Assembly (NCBI GenBank): GCA_009838645.1
Contig: VXRC01000049.1
Coordinates: 124,001 to 188,000, forward strand
Length of the DNA stretch: 64,000 nucleotides
Source: Gemmatimonadota bacterium
GTDB taxonomy: Bacteria; JAAXHH01
Direction: 5' to 3'
This document shows, in pieces, positions 34,882 through 44,203 of this stretch; the stretch's first letter is position 1; each line of letters starts with the position of its first letter. The notes beneath the pieces were generated by a model, which was not told the DNA's origin, searched no databases, and saw only the letters and a list, made by a program, of their open reading frames with translations. The translations under genes were made by a program, and so were the position numbers.

Positions 34882-35652
34882 TTATTCGGCCGTTACCCGC
34901 ACGCCGTCCACAAGAAAGGGCTCCGCGTTGCTCCAGTTCCGCGTGCCGTCTTCGGTCAGGATCGGTTCGGCGGAGTACTGCGTAAGGTACACTCTCCGCC
35001 AGCCGTCAGAGGTATTCGGGCTGCTGCGGTGGAAGGACACGCTGGAGAATACGGCGATGCTCCCGGCCGGCGCGACCACGGGCACGCCCGGATCGTCTCC
35101 GAAGTAGCCGATCTTGTCGTTGGTCTCGTCCACGATGCGGTGATCCTGGCGGCGTCTCGTGCCGGCGCGAGAGAAGGGCAGGATGTAGACCGTGCCGTTC
35201 TCGTCGGAGACGTCGTCGAGGGCGGCCCAGCAGCTCATGTAGGGCCGGTGGTCGAACCCCACGTAGCCCGAGTCCTGATGCCAGCCGAATTTCATGCCGA
35301 CTTCGGGCCCCTTGACCACGAACTGCTCGTGGAAAAGGTAGGCTGTATCGCCCAGAGTGCTCCTGCAGATCTCGGCCATGATCTCGCTGAAAATGTACGG
35401 CCGCAGGCTGGGATTGTCGCGGTGCCGGTTCGAGATGAAGTAACGGCTGCCCTTGTGGGTGATGCCCCGGGATTTCTCCGCTTCCCTGGCCATCTCGGCC
35501 TCCATCTCGACCCGCAACCTGTCGCACTCGCCGCGTATGTATTCCAGCTGTTCATCGTCCAGGGCGGACTCGAGAATGAAGTACCCTTCCTCCTGGTACT
35601 GCTGCTTCTGCGCGTCGGTGATCTCGACGGGCTTTGCTCCGGTTACCGACAT
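34882..35652 (-). CDS. phytanoyl-CoA dioxygenase (PhyH)-family protein
   Basis: 256-residue Fe(II)/2-oxoglutarate oxygenase. It has the canonical HQD motif (KFGWHQDSGYVGFDHRPY, His about 123), GTVYILPFSRAG and the distal VSFHRSSPNTSDGWRRVYLTQY with His and Arg. Starts on the base right after the SDR stop codon, so the two are surely co-transcribed. The dehydratase gene follows 44 bp later. The three enzymes make a plausible short catabolic pathway. Confidence 0.88.
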   Translation of the reverse strand: MSVTGAKPVEITDAQKQQYQEEGYFILESALDDEQLEYIRGECDRLRVEMEAEMAREAEKSRGITHKGSRYFISNRHRDNPSLRPYIFSEIMAEICRSTLGDTAYLFHEQFVVKGPEVGMKFGWHQDSGYVGFDHRPYMSCWAALDDVSDENGTVYILPFSRAGTRRRQDHRIVDETNDKIGYFGDDPGVPVVAPAGSIAVFSSVSFHRSSPNTSDGWRRVYLTQYSAEPILTEDGTRNWSNAEPFLVDGVRVTAE

Positions 35653-36411
35653 TTATCCCCGTCCTATGTAGGGCATGGTGGTGGCCATGACCGTGATGAA
35701 TTGTACGTTGGCGTCGAGGGGCAGTCCGGCCATAAAAACCACGGCGTCGGCCACGTTCTTCACGTGCATCCGCGCCTCGGCCTGCAGATCGCCGGTGGGC
35801 TGCAGGATGCCTTCCTGCATGCGCTGGGTCATCTCCGTGGCCGCGTTGCCGATGTCGATCTGCCCGCAGGCGATGTTGTACTTCCGCCCATCGAGGGAAG
35901 TCGAACGCGTCAAGCCGGTTACGGCGTGCTTGGTGGCCGTGTACGGCGCCGAGTTCGGCCGGGGCACATGGGCGGATACCGACCCGTTGTTGATGATCCG
36001 GCCGCCCTGCGGATCCTGGTCCTTCATGATCCTGAAAGCCTCCTTCGTGCAGAGGAAGGAACCTGTCAGGTTGACGTCCACCACCGTCTGCCACTGCTCG
36101 GCCGTCAGCTCCTCGAGGAGCACCGCGGGCGCTCCGGTTCCGGCATTGTTGAACAGCAGGTCCAGCCGTCCGTGGGCTGCCTTCGTTTCCGCGAAGAGGC
36201 GCTCGACCTGCGATGCGACACCCACATCTGTGGGCACGATCAGCAACCGGTCCGCGGCAGTGCCGGCATCGGCCACGGTCGACTCCAGGGCTTCTTTTCT
36301 CCGGCCCGCGAGGACCACACTGTAGCCTGCGTCCAAAAGCGCTAGGGAACAGGCCTTGCCGATACCGGAACCCGCGCCGGTGACGACGGCGACTTTGGTG
36401 GATTCACTCAT
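35653..36411 (-). CDS. short-chain dehydrogenase/reductase (SDR)
   Basis: Classical SDR of 252 residues. The cofactor motif is [17 protein letters not shown] (TGxxxGxG), and the structural NNAG is in [13 protein letters not shown]. The catalytic Tyr and Lys lie in [11 protein letters not shown] (YxxxK). The conserved active-site Ser appears in [11 protein letters not shown]. The segment after ARRK-like residues ([11 protein letters not shown]) suggests NADP preference. It leads the SDR-PhyH-dehydratase unit, 144 bp downstream of the opp operon. Confidence 0.93.
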   Translation of the reverse strand: MSESTKVAVVTGAGSGIGKACSLALLDAGYSVVLAGRRKEALESTVADAGTAADRLLIVPTDVGVASQVERLFAETKAAHGRLDLLFNNAGTGAPAVLLEELTAEQWQTVVDVNLTGSFLCTKEAFRIMKDQDPQGGRIINNGSVSAHVPRPNSAPYTATKHAVTGLTRSTSLDGRKYNIACGQIDIGNAATEMTQRMQEGILQPTGDLQAEARMHVKNVADAVVFMAGLPLDANVQFITVMATTMPYIGRG

Positions 36412-36555
36412 GCTGTGCTCCTATCTCGATTGTAGATACTTTGTATTTACGCCATGCGATCACGCCATTCGATTACAGTCCTACGGAGGTCGATTCGTCT
36501 CCTGTCGATACGACACTGCAACTAACCATTCCGGGACGGTATCTGCAATCCTTTT

Positions 36556-37602
36556 TCACGAATAAGGATCCGCGGCGTCGCGCAACGCGTCTCCCAGGAA
36601 GTTGAAGGCGATGACGACGACCAGTACCGGCGCGGCGGGGAAGAGCAGCCAGGGGTGGTTCAGCAGCACCGTCACGCGCTGCGCCTCTTCGAGCAGCACG
36701 CCCCAGCTGGTCATGGGCGGCCGGATGCCGAGGCCCAGGAAGCTCAGGGCCGTTTCGCCCAGGATCATCCCCGGGATGGCCAGCGTGGCCACCACGATGA
36801 TATGGCTGTAGCATCCAGGCATCAGGTGGCGGGAGATGATGTACCAGTGTCCCGCGCCCGCCGACCGCGCCGCCGTGGTGTAGTCCTGTTCCCGGAACAC
36901 GAGGACCTTGCCCCGGACTTCGCGGGCCAGGCCGCCCCAGCTGATGATGGACAGAATGATCGTGATGCCCAGGTAGGTCTCGATGCTCGTCCATCCGGCC
37001 GGGAGCGCCGCTCCCAGGGCCATCCAGAGGGGGATCGGCGGAAAGGAGGCCAGGATCTCGACGACGCGCTGTAGGGCGTGGTCGATCCAGCCGCCGAAGT
37101 AGCCGGACAGCGTGCCGAGGACGGAACCGAGGATCAGGCTGAGGAACACGCCGATGATCCCCACGGTAAGCGATACGCGGGCGCCGTGGATCATGCGGGA
37201 GAGCAGGTCGCGGCCCATGCGGTCCGTGCCGAGGAGGTACATGGGGCCCTCGGAATGGATCAGCCTGAAGTCTCCGCCGCCGTCCCGTGACAGGAACCGG
37301 ACCGGGTACCGCAGGGACGGGTCCGTCGCGTACTCCAGTTCCAGCGTCACGGGGTTCTGGGTGGAAGTCAGGCCGTTTACGTAGAATCCGCCGGACCAGT
37401 CGAAATGCAGATCCTGGGGCGGCAGGTACCGGACCTGGATCCGGATTTCGTTGTGGTCGTAGGGGGAAAAATGGCCGGCGAACAGGGCCGCGAAGTAGAA
37501 CAGCGCCAGGACCGCCGCCGCCGCGATGCCCATCCGGTTCTTCCGGAACCTGCGCCAGATCAACGTCCGGTAGCTGAGATAACCCGAATCCTGGTTAGTC
37601 AT
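36556..37602 (-). CDS. oligopeptide-type ABC transporter permease (OppC/DppC-like)
   Basis: Inner-membrane permease of 348 residues. One N-terminal helix is followed by a roughly 100-residue extracytoplasmic insertion (about 50-140), then HSEGPMYLLGTDRMGRDLLSRMIHGARVSL, the OppC-type entry to five more helices. The ATPase-docking EAA loop reads YTTAARSAGAGHWYIISRHLMPG. The insertion is longer than in Escherichia coli OppC. It overlaps the partner permease gene by 8 bp and is the last gene of the operon. Confidence 0.92.
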   Translation of the reverse strand: MTNQDSGYLSYRTLIWRRFRKNRMGIAAAAVLALFYFAALFAGHFSPYDHNEIRIQVRYLPPQDLHFDWSGGFYVNGLTSTQNPVTLELEYATDPSLRYPVRFLSRDGGGDFRLIHSEGPMYLLGTDRMGRDLLSRMIHGARVSLTVGIIGVFLSLILGSVLGTLSGYFGGWIDHALQRVVEILASFPPIPLWMALGAALPAGWTSIETYLGITIILSIISWGGLAREVRGKVLVFREQDYTTAARSAGAGHWYIISRHLMPGCYSHIIVVATLAIPGMILGETALSFLGLGIRPPMTSWGVLLEEAQRVTVLLNHPWLLFPAAPVLVVVIAFNFLGDALRDAADPYS

Positions 37603-38581
37603 ACCGTATCCTCGGATCCGCCCAGGCCAGCGCGATGTCGGCCAGGATGTTGCCGATGATCAGGAGCAGGCTGAACATCATCAGCAGGGTGCCGGCAAGG
37701 TAGATATCCTCGGCGACCAGGGCCCGCAGCAGCAGCGGTCCCACGGTCGGCAGGCCCAGGACGATCGCCACGATGGTGGCCCCGGAGAGGATGTTCGGCA
37801 GGCTCATGCCCAGGATCGTGATCAGTGGATTGATGGCGATGCGCGCCGCGTGCTTGATGACGACGACGGATTCCTTGAGGCCCTTAGCCCGGGCCGTCTG
37901 GACAAATGGCTGGCCGAGGACGTCCAGCAGGTTGCCGCGCATGATGCGCATCAGGCCGGCCGTGCCGTTGATGCCCACCACGATGACCGGGATCCAGAGG
38001 TGCTTCAGGAAGTCCACGAGCTTGTCCCAGGTCCAGGGCGCGCCTTCATACTCACTCGAGAAGAGTCCGAACAGGGGAATCCTGTAGATCTCGAACACGA
38101 AGACCAGTAGGGCGAGGGCCAGCAGGAATCCCGGCATGGACATGCCGATGAAGCTGATGAAGGACAGCACGTTATCGGACAGGCGGTACTGGTGGGTGGC
38201 CGAGTAGATGCCGATGGGGATGGCCACGGCGTAGGTGAACAGCAGGGCGCCCAGGGCGATGAGCACGGTGAATGCGAGCCGGTCCCAGATCAGCTGGTTG
38301 ACTTCCTGCTCGTATTCGAAGGATTCGCCGAAATCCCCCACGACGAACCCCGAGATCCAGCCCACGTACTGCCGCCACATGGGCCGGTCCAGGCCGTAAC
38401 GCTCGCGCAACTCGTCGATGCGCGCGATCGAACTGCTGTCTCCGTACATCTCCTCCAGTTCCTGGATCTTGCGGTCCAGGAAGTCGCCCTCCGGCAGCTG
38501 GATGATGACGAAGCCGATCATCGAGATGGCCAGGAGGGTCGGGATGGCCAGGAGACAGCGCTTGATAACGTAGTTGATCAT
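37595..38581 (-). CDS. oligopeptide-type ABC transporter permease (OppB/DppB-like)
   Basis: Inner-membrane permease of 328 residues with about six helices. The N-terminal helix MINYVIKRCLLAIPTLLAISMIGFVIIQL is typical, and the linker LRERYGLDRPMWRQYVGWISGFVVGDFGESF is the classic OppB signature. The EAA loop reads FVQTARAKGLKESVVVIKHAARIAINPLI. It overlaps the solute-binding protein gene by four bases and the OppC-type gene by eight, so all three are translationally coupled. Confidence 0.94.
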   Translation of the reverse strand: MINYVIKRCLLAIPTLLAISMIGFVIIQLPEGDFLDRKIQELEEMYGDSSSIARIDELRERYGLDRPMWRQYVGWISGFVVGDFGESFEYEQEVNQLIWDRLAFTVLIALGALLFTYAVAIPIGIYSATHQYRLSDNVLSFISFIGMSMPGFLLALALLVFVFEIYRIPLFGLFSSEYEGAPWTWDKLVDFLKHLWIPVIVVGINGTAGLMRIMRGNLLDVLGQPFVQTARAKGLKESVVVIKHAARIAINPLITILGMSLPNILSGATIVAIVLGLPTVGPLLLRALVAEDIYLAGTLLMMFSLLLIIGNILADIALAWADPRIRYD

Positions 38582-40569
38582 TCGATATAGAACTGCTCGG
38601 GAAAACTCGTCGCCGGACCGGCGATCGCCCAGGGGCCGAGAATGCCGCTGTCGGGTACGTTATGGAAGTTGTTCTTCACGATGACGGGCTTGGGTGTGCG
38701 GGCCACGGTGCCCAGATGGAAGGGCCCGTGCTCGATATGGATCCGCACGGCGTCCTGCACCAGGCGGTGCCGGGTTTCCTCGTCCCGCTCGTGCTTGATC
38801 CGGTCGTAGATGTCGAGCAGCTCGACCATGATACCCGTCGGCGCTTCGCCCCTTTCCCCGCCTGATTCGTACCACTTGCCCACCTGGGGATGCCAGTACT
38901 TCCCCATCGTCGGGAATACCCAGTCGGGATAAGTGAAAAGGTCCATCTCCGCCTCGCCGTGGAGATGGACGGTGAACTCGCCGAGGTCGCGGCGCAGCTT
39001 GAGTTCGGCTCCGGGCGGCGTGTATACGATGACCTCCAGCCCCAGTGCCCGCCAGCCCTCGGCCACGATCAGGGCGACGTCGTTTTCGTGGGCGATGTGG
39101 GCCGCGGCCGGCGCGTCCAGCACGAGGCTGAGCCGCCGGCCGTCGGGACGGAGCCGGTATCCCTCGGCGTCGCGGCGGGTGAGTCCCATCTCGTCCAGCA
39201 GCTGGTTCGCCTTCGGAATGTCGTAGTCCGCGTCGGTGGCCTTCCACAGGTCGAACAGTCGCGCACCCTCCGGATCCAGGAAATGCCAGCCTTCCTCGCT
39301 CACGGTGGCGGCCTGGGGTTGTGCGAGGCCCTTGAAGGCGACGGCGTTGCATTTCTCGCGGTCGATGGCCGCCGCGAGCGCCTTGCGGAAACGCTGGTCG
39401 CGGATCAGGCCGCGGAGGACCGGGTCGTTGTCCGACCAGTTCAGGTTGATCGCCGGATCCGCTCCGGAAGCGCTCTCCCATAACTTGACGCGGTATTCCC
39501 CTTTATCTCGTCCTTCCATGAAAAGGGAAAAGTCCCGGAGTTCCATATCGCGGAACTGGCAGTCCACCTCGCCGGCCAGCACCCGCAGGACCCGGATCTG
39601 GGCTTCGGGGACCAGGGTCGTGACCACCTGGTCGATGTAGGGGAGCTGCCGGCCGTCGTCGTCCACGACGTAGTAGTACGGGTTCCGCTCCAGGATCACC
39701 CGGAAGCCGCCCTTTTCGATGCGGGAGATGGTCCACGGCCAGAGGGAAGGCTGGTCCGGGTTGCGCTGGGGCAGCCTGCGCTTCTCGTAGAGGACGAAAT
39801 CGTCCACCTCGTCGTTGTGGTCCGGGTGGAACTGCTTCATGTAATGTTCCGGCACGTTGTACTCTTCGCTCCACCAGAACCCGGTCGCCAGCCACAGAGG
39901 CACCAGCCAGTTGGGTCCCGCGAACTTCATGACGATGGTGTAGTCGTCCGGCGTTTCGACCACCATGGGCTTTCCGTCCACGAGGCACCACACGGGCGGC
40001 GGGTACCGGTGGCGGTCGTCGAGGCACAGGTCGTACCACGCGCGGAAGGACGCCGAGGTATAAGGATGGCCGTCGGACCACCGGACACCCTCGCGCAGCT
40101 TGAGCGTCAGTTCGGTGCCGTCCTCGTTGAACGCCCACGATTCCGCCAGACCCGGCTCGAGGCCCGTGGTCAGCCGGTTCCACCGGATCAGCGGGGCATA
40201 TCCGGCGATCATCTTCCAGGAGCCGAGATCGGTGTTGTTGTGGAACTTGCGCCAGGTCCCGCCGTAGACCCCCGGGCCGTCGTACCCCTCATAATCGTTT
40301 CTGGCCACGAGCGGGTTGGCCGGGATCCGTTCGTGGAGGGGCGGCAGGGTGCCCGCCGCCACCCGGGCGGCCAGTTCGGGTGCTTCCAGCGACGACCGGG
40401 CCTCTGGGGCGGCAACCGCCGGGTCCGGTGTGGTCCCGGCAACCGTCGGGTCCGGTGCGGTCCCTGTAACAGTCGGGTCCGGTGCAGATCCGCCGCCGGT
40501 ACAGGCCGGCAGCCCGGCGAGGGCCGTCAGCAGCAGGCAGATCAGCAGGTTCATCTCAACTTTTCTCAT
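38578..40569 (-). CDS. family 5 extracellular solute-binding lipoprotein (OppA/DppA-like)
   Basis: 663-residue lipoprotein that captures the substrate outside the inner membrane. The lipobox is LPAC (Cys23). Residues about 27-55 form a flexible linker with three copies of a PDPTVxGT-like unit. The mature part has family motifs: AGYAPLIRWNRLTTGLEPGLAESWAF, LTLKLREGVRWSDGHPYTS, RIEKGGFRVILERNPYY and RFRKALAAAIDREKCN. It is longer than E. coli OppA (543), partly because of insertions. It is followed without a gap by the two permease genes and preceded by two ATPase genes. Confidence 0.93.
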   Translation of the reverse strand: MRKVEMNLLICLLLTALAGLPACTGGGSAPDPTVTGTAPDPTVAGTTPDPAVAAPEARSSLEAPELAARVAAGTLPPLHERIPANPLVARNDYEGYDGPGVYGGTWRKFHNNTDLGSWKMIAGYAPLIRWNRLTTGLEPGLAESWAFNEDGTELTLKLREGVRWSDGHPYTSASFRAWYDLCLDDRHRYPPPVWCLVDGKPMVVETPDDYTIVMKFAGPNWLVPLWLATGFWWSEEYNVPEHYMKQFHPDHNDEVDDFVLYEKRRLPQRNPDQPSLWPWTISRIEKGGFRVILERNPYYYVVDDDGRQLPYIDQVVTTLVPEAQIRVLRVLAGEVDCQFRDMELRDFSLFMEGRDKGEYRVKLWESASGADPAINLNWSDNDPVLRGLIRDQRFRKALAAAIDREKCNAVAFKGLAQPQAATVSEEGWHFLDPEGARLFDLWKATDADYDIPKANQLLDEMGLTRRDAEGYRLRPDGRRLSLVLDAPAAAHIAHENDVALIVAEGWRALGLEVIVYTPPGAELKLRRDLGEFTVHLHGEAEMDLFTYPDWVFPTMGKYWHPQVGKWYESGGERGEAPTGIMVELLDIYDRIKHERDEETRHRLVQDAVRIHIEHGPFHLGTVARTPKPVIVKNNFHNVPDSGILGPWAIAGPATSFPEQFYIE
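40412..40492 (-). repeat. 27-bp tandem repeat, three copies, inside the solute-binding protein gene
   Basis: Copies at 40412-40438, 40439-40465 and 40466-40492 differ at only a few bases and encode the repeating Pro-Asp-Pro linker behind the lipidated cysteine. The reading frame is kept because the unit is nine codons. Copy number may vary between strains. Confidence 0.8.
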
Positions 40570-40618
40570 CCTGGACTCCGAGTTTTTTTTCCACCCTGTT
40601 TTTTATCAATCCGCCCGG

Positions 40619-41617
40619 TCAAATGCCCTGGAGGGACAGCGTGTCACTGTAGTGGCACGCCGCCTTGACGCCTCCGGGATAGGTCTTGAGTTCCGGTTCC
40701 ACTTCCCGGCACAGGTCCGTGGCATGCCGGCACCTCGGATGAAAGTGACATCCTTTCGGCGGCGACGCGGGATCGGGCACGTCGCCGGTCAGGGCGATGC
40801 GCGTCCGTTTCTTCTGTACCACGGGATCGGCCACGGGAACGGCGGAGATCAGCGCCTCCGTGTAGGGGTGCAACGGATGGTGGTAGACCTGTTCTGCCGT
40901 ACCCGTTTCCACGATCCGGCCGAGGTACATGATCGCCACACGGTCGCTGATGTGCTGCAGCACGCTCAGGTCGTGGGTAATGAAGATGTATGACAAACCC
41001 ATGCGGTCCTTGAGCGAGGCCAGCAGGTTCAGGATCTGGGACTGCACGGATACGTCCAGGGCCGATACGGGCTCGTCCGCGATGATCAGCTCGGGCTGGA
41101 GGGACAGGGCCCGGGCGATGCCGATGCGCTGGCGCTGCCCCCCGCTGAAGGCGTGGGGATAGCGGCGCATGTCTCCGGCGTTCAGCCCCACGTCGGCCAG
41201 CAGGCCGGCCACGCGGTCCTCCAGATCGGTCCCGCGGGCCAGCCCGTTCACCCGGAGCGGTTCGCCCACGATGTCGCTCACCGTCATCCGGGGGTTGAGG
41301 GACGAGTTCGGATCCTGGAACACCATCTGCATTCGGTGCAGGTAAGGACGCATTTCGCGCCGGTCCAGGGGACTGAGGTTCACCCGTTCCGCGCCGAAGA
41401 AGATATCGCCGTCAGTCGGCGGGATCGTCTTCAGCACGCACCGTCCCAGCGTGGTCTTGCCGCAGCCGCTCTCGCCCGCCAGGCCGAGGGTCTCGCCGGC
41501 GCCGCACTGGAAATCGACGCCGTCCACCGCCCGGACGTCGCCCCGCCTGCGCCGCCAGAGTCCTTTTCGGATCGGGAAATGCTTCTTCAGGTTCCGGACG
41601 TCGAGTATGGTTCCCAT
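40619..41617 (-). CDS. oligopeptide ABC transporter ATP-binding protein (OppF/DppF-like)
   Basis: ATPase subunit, 332 residues. Walker A is [15 protein letters not shown], the signature is [15 protein letters not shown], Walker B is [16 protein letters not shown], followed by the switch His in FITHDLSVL. The C-terminal OppD/F domain is present ([23 protein letters not shown] with Cys spacing [14 protein letters not shown], a likely Fe-S or metal site in this family). It lies 15 bp after the other ATPase gene. Confidence 0.95.
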   Translation of the reverse strand: MGTILDVRNLKKHFPIRKGLWRRRRGDVRAVDGVDFQCGAGETLGLAGESGCGKTTLGRCVLKTIPPTDGDIFFGAERVNLSPLDRREMRPYLHRMQMVFQDPNSSLNPRMTVSDIVGEPLRVNGLARGTDLEDRVAGLLADVGLNAGDMRRYPHAFSGGQRQRIGIARALSLQPELIIADEPVSALDVSVQSQILNLLASLKDRMGLSYIFITHDLSVLQHISDRVAIMYLGRIVETGTAEQVYHHPLHPYTEALISAVPVADPVVQKKRTRIALTGDVPDPASPPKGCHFHPRCRHATDLCREVEPELKTYPGGVKAACHYSDTLSLQGI

Positions 41618-41632
41618 ATCAGGCTTCCCGCA

Positions 41633-42637
41633 TCAGGAATCCAGCGCGACCCGGTCCGCGTGCCAGCAGCGAACGCTGTGTCCCGGTTCGGTTTCTTCCA
41701 CGGGGGGCATCGAGGTGCACTGCTCCGTGGCGTAACGGCATCGGGGCGCGAAAGCGCAACCCTCAGGCAGGTTGAGCGGAGACGGTACCGTGCCCGGGAT
41801 CGTGGACAGCTTCGTCGACTTCTCCCTGTTGATCCGAGGCGCCGATTCGAGCAATCCCCGGGTGTAGGGGTGGGCGGGCTGGTAGAAAATCCGCTCCGGC
41901 GATCCGGTTTCGACGACCTGCCCCGCGTACATGATCATGATTTCGTCGGCCATGTCGGCAATGACGCCCAGGTCGTGGGTGATCATCACGATGGCCATGT
42001 TCAGGTTGTCTTTCAGTTCCTTGAGCAGATCGAGGATCTGCGCCTGGATGGTCACGTCCAGCGCCGTGGTGGGCTCGTCGGCGATCAGGAGTTCGGGACC
42101 GCACGACAGGGCCATGGCGATCATGGCGCGCTGCCGCATGCCGCCGGATAGCTCGTGAGGATACTCGTCCACCCGTTGCTGGGGGCCGGGGATGCCGACT
42201 TCGGACAGGGCCTCCACCGCGCGGGCACGGGCGGCCTGGCGGTCCATGCCGTGGTGCAGGCGCAGCGCCTCGCCGATCTGACTGCCCACGGTGTATACAG
42301 GGTTGAGGGCGGTCATGGGCTCCTGGAAGATCATGGAGATCCTGCGGCCCCGGATCCGGCGCATGGCGTCGCCCCCCGGTTCGAGTTCGTGTATGTCGAC
42401 GGTCGCCCCGTTTCCCCTTTCATGATAGGTGATCTTTCCTTCCACGTACCCGGGTTTCGGAACCAGCCGCATGAGGGAGAGGCCCATCATGCTTTTTCCG
42501 CACCCGCTCTCACCCACCACGCCAAGGGTTCTGCCCCGCCTGATCCGGAACGAGACGTCACGCACGGCCCGGACGGGACCGTCGTCTGTGGGGATCACGG
42601 CTGACAGGTGTGAAACATCAAGGAGAAGGTCTTGCAT
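41633..42637 (-). CDS. oligopeptide ABC transporter ATP-binding protein (OppD/DppD-like)
   Basis: ATPase subunit, 334 residues. Walker [16 protein letters not shown], signature [15 protein letters not shown], Walker [16 protein letters not shown] and switch [12 protein letters not shown] are all intact. The C-terminal domain has [13 protein letters not shown] and the Cys-containing [15 protein letters not shown]. It is the first gene of the DFABC-ordered operon. There is no ribosome site in front of its ATG, and a -10 box lies only 8 bp upstream, which points to leaderless translation. Confidence 0.95.
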   Translation of the reverse strand: MQDLLLDVSHLSAVIPTDDGPVRAVRDVSFRIRRGRTLGVVGESGCGKSMMGLSLMRLVPKPGYVEGKITYHERGNGATVDIHELEPGGDAMRRIRGRRISMIFQEPMTALNPVYTVGSQIGEALRLHHGMDRQAARARAVEALSEVGIPGPQQRVDEYPHELSGGMRQRAMIAMALSCGPELLIADEPTTALDVTIQAQILDLLKELKDNLNMAIVMITHDLGVIADMADEIMIMYAGQVVETGSPERIFYQPAHPYTRGLLESAPRINREKSTKLSTIPGTVPSPLNLPEGCAFAPRCRYATEQCTSMPPVEETEPGHSVRCWHADRVALDS

Positions 42638-42645
42638 ACAGGGTC

Positions 42646-42675
42646 ATTTTAACGGCCTCTTCGAAGGTCTGTCAA
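42646..42675 (-). promoter_or_regulatory. sigma70-type promoter of the opp operon, probably leaderless
   Basis: Minus-strand TTGACA (42675-42670), 18-bp spacer, TAAAAT (42651-42646). Only 8 bases separate the -10 box from the ATG of the first ATPase gene, so the transcript should begin at or next to the start codon. Confidence 0.65.
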
Positions 42676-42698
42676 GGTGATACCGCCTACTGCCACAA

Positions 42699-42748
42699 CC
42701 GGAATATCGAAGAGAGGTGGCCGCCGGAATATTGAAGAGACGTGGCCG
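42699..42748. repeat. 25-bp tandem duplication upstream of the opp operon
   Basis: Two adjacent copies (42699-42723 and 42724-42748), each beginning CCGGAATAT and ending GTGGCCG, differ at two positions. They lie between the opp promoter and the divergent aminotransferase gene. Confidence 0.8.
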
Positions 42749-42792
42749 ATGGATTGTAAGCAATAAAACTGTGTACACTCATTTAACGCGAT

Positions 42793-42834
42793 CGTATTTA
42801 CTATAGTCGTACTTAACTATAGCTGTATTTACCC
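42793..42834. repeat. three short direct repeats in the aminotransferase upstream region
   Basis: CGTATTTACTATAGT (42793-42807), CGTACTTAACTATAGC (42808-42823) and a partial TGTATTTACCC (42824-42834) form a head-to-tail array with roughly 16-bp period just before the ribosome site at 42845-42850. Such an array could be an operator, but no regulator is known. Confidence 0.55.
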
Positions 42835-42856
42835 AGGTTAACCGAAGGAGTCGAAT

Positions 42857-44107
42857 ATGCACGCGTCAGAGACGGCCATGAAAGCCTGGTCTCGCCGGGG
42901 CTTCATGAAAGGCGCTTTGGCGGCCGGAACGGCCGGCATCGCCCTGTCCATGTCGGACCGAATGGCCATGGCCACGCAGTTGATCACGGGCGGAAAGCCC
43001 AGCATCGAAGCCATCAGGGGTGTGGGTGTGCAGCCGGGTCTCGTACGCATGAGCCTGAATGAGAACCCGTTGGGACCGTCGCCCCGGGCCATCGAGGCCA
43101 TGGCGAACCGGATGTTCGGCGTCAACCGCTACGGTACGGACCTGAGCGATCTGATGCAGGCCCTGTCGACCTTCGACGGAGTGGAACTGCCCGAGCCGGA
43201 CAATTCCATGCGGCGCTCGTTTTTCAGGCCGCCTCCCGGTCCCTTCATGTTGACTCCGGGATCCAGTCTCATCCTGGACCTGCTCTGCCTGGCCTATCTC
43301 AGTCGCAACGGCGGCGAAGTCATCGAAGCGGAATATGGATACGGGTCCATTTCCCGTTCCGCCAGTGATTACAACGACATGTTCGGCGTCGACGTCAACA
43401 TCATCCGGGCGCCGATGACGCCGGAATACAAGCACGACCTCGATGGAATGGCCGCCCTGGCGTCCGACAGGACGTCGCTGGTCGTCATAACCAATCCGAA
43501 CAACCCCACGGGAACGCTGCTGCAACCCGACGAAATCGAAGCCTTCATCAACAAACTCCCGGCTACCGCCATCGTGGTCATCGACGAGGCTTACCTGCAC
43601 TTCGTGGAGCAGGATCCGATTCCCTCGGCGGTTCCGCTGGCGGTCAAATACGACAACGTGGCCGTGGTCAGGACCTTCTCGAAGGCATATGCGCTGGCGG
43701 CCGTGAGGCTGGGGTACTGCGTCGCCTCGCAGAAGATTCAGGACGAAATGCGGAAATACTACCAGGAGTCGCCGAACGCCCTGGCCACCGTGGCCGGCGC
43801 CGCCGCGGTACGCGACCTGGAGCACCTGCAGAAGTCCCGTGAGGCGGTCTGGGATTTCAAGAAGCGGTGTTACGCCACTTTCGACGAGATGGGGATCGAA
43901 TACCTGCCGTCCCAGGGCACCTTCGTGATGGCCGATTTGAAACGCCCGGCCATGCAGGTGGTCCGGGAAATGCGCGCGAGAAACGTCTGGATCAGTTCCC
44001 GGCGGCAGCGGGAGTTCCGTACCTGGATCAGAGTCTCCGCGGGTACGGAAGCGGAAACCGAAGTCTTCCTCCAGACCCTCAAAGACGTGCTGGCCAAGTC
44101 CAGCTAA
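42857..44107 (+). CDS. Tat-exported class I/II (HisC-like) PLP aminotransferase
   Basis: 416-residue aminotransferase carrying a twin-arginine signal: SRRGFMKG (Arg13-Arg14) followed by a hydrophobic run and an AMA cleavage site near 39. The mature enzyme resembles histidinol-phosphate aminotransferases: LNENPLGPSP, TPGSSLILDLLCLAYL, the PLP motifs VVITNPNNPTG, VIDEAYLHF and the Schiff-base lysine in RTFSKAYALAAVRLGY. The C-terminal VWISSRRQREFRTWIRVSAGT ends as in HisC. A PLP enzyme exported folded with its cofactor is unusual, and the substrate is unknown. The gene stands alone, ending at a strong terminator. Confidence 0.9.
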   Translation: MHASETAMKAWSRRGFMKGALAAGTAGIALSMSDRMAMATQLITGGKPSIEAIRGVGVQPGLVRMSLNENPLGPSPRAIEAMANRMFGVNRYGTDLSDLMQALSTFDGVELPEPDNSMRRSFFRPPPGPFMLTPGSSLILDLLCLAYLSRNGGEVIEAEYGYGSISRSASDYNDMFGVDVNIIRAPMTPEYKHDLDGMAALASDRTSLVVITNPNNPTGTLLQPDEIEAFINKLPATAIVVIDEAYLHFVEQDPIPSAVPLAVKYDNVAVVRTFSKAYALAAVRLGYCVASQKIQDEMRKYYQESPNALATVAGAAAVRDLEHLQKSREAVWDFKKRCYATFDEMGIEYLPSQGTFVMADLKRPAMQVVREMRARNVWISSRRQREFRTWIRVSAGTEAETEVFLQTLKDVLAKSS

Positions 44108-44135
44108 GTCCTTCAGGTTTCTGACCGTTAATTAC

Positions 44136-44171
44136 AAAAGCCCGGCGGGGCGATCTCCGCCGGGCTTTTTT
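44136..44171 (+). terminator. strong rho-independent terminator
   Basis: AAGCCCGGCGG (44138-44148) pairs perfectly with CCGCCGGGCTT (44157-44167) around an 8-nt loop, and a run of six T follows (44166-44171). The upstream A-run makes it potentially active from both directions. Confidence 0.92.
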
Positions 44172-44203
44172 GTTGCCGAAGTGTTCAGGTCAACAGGCTC
44201 GTT

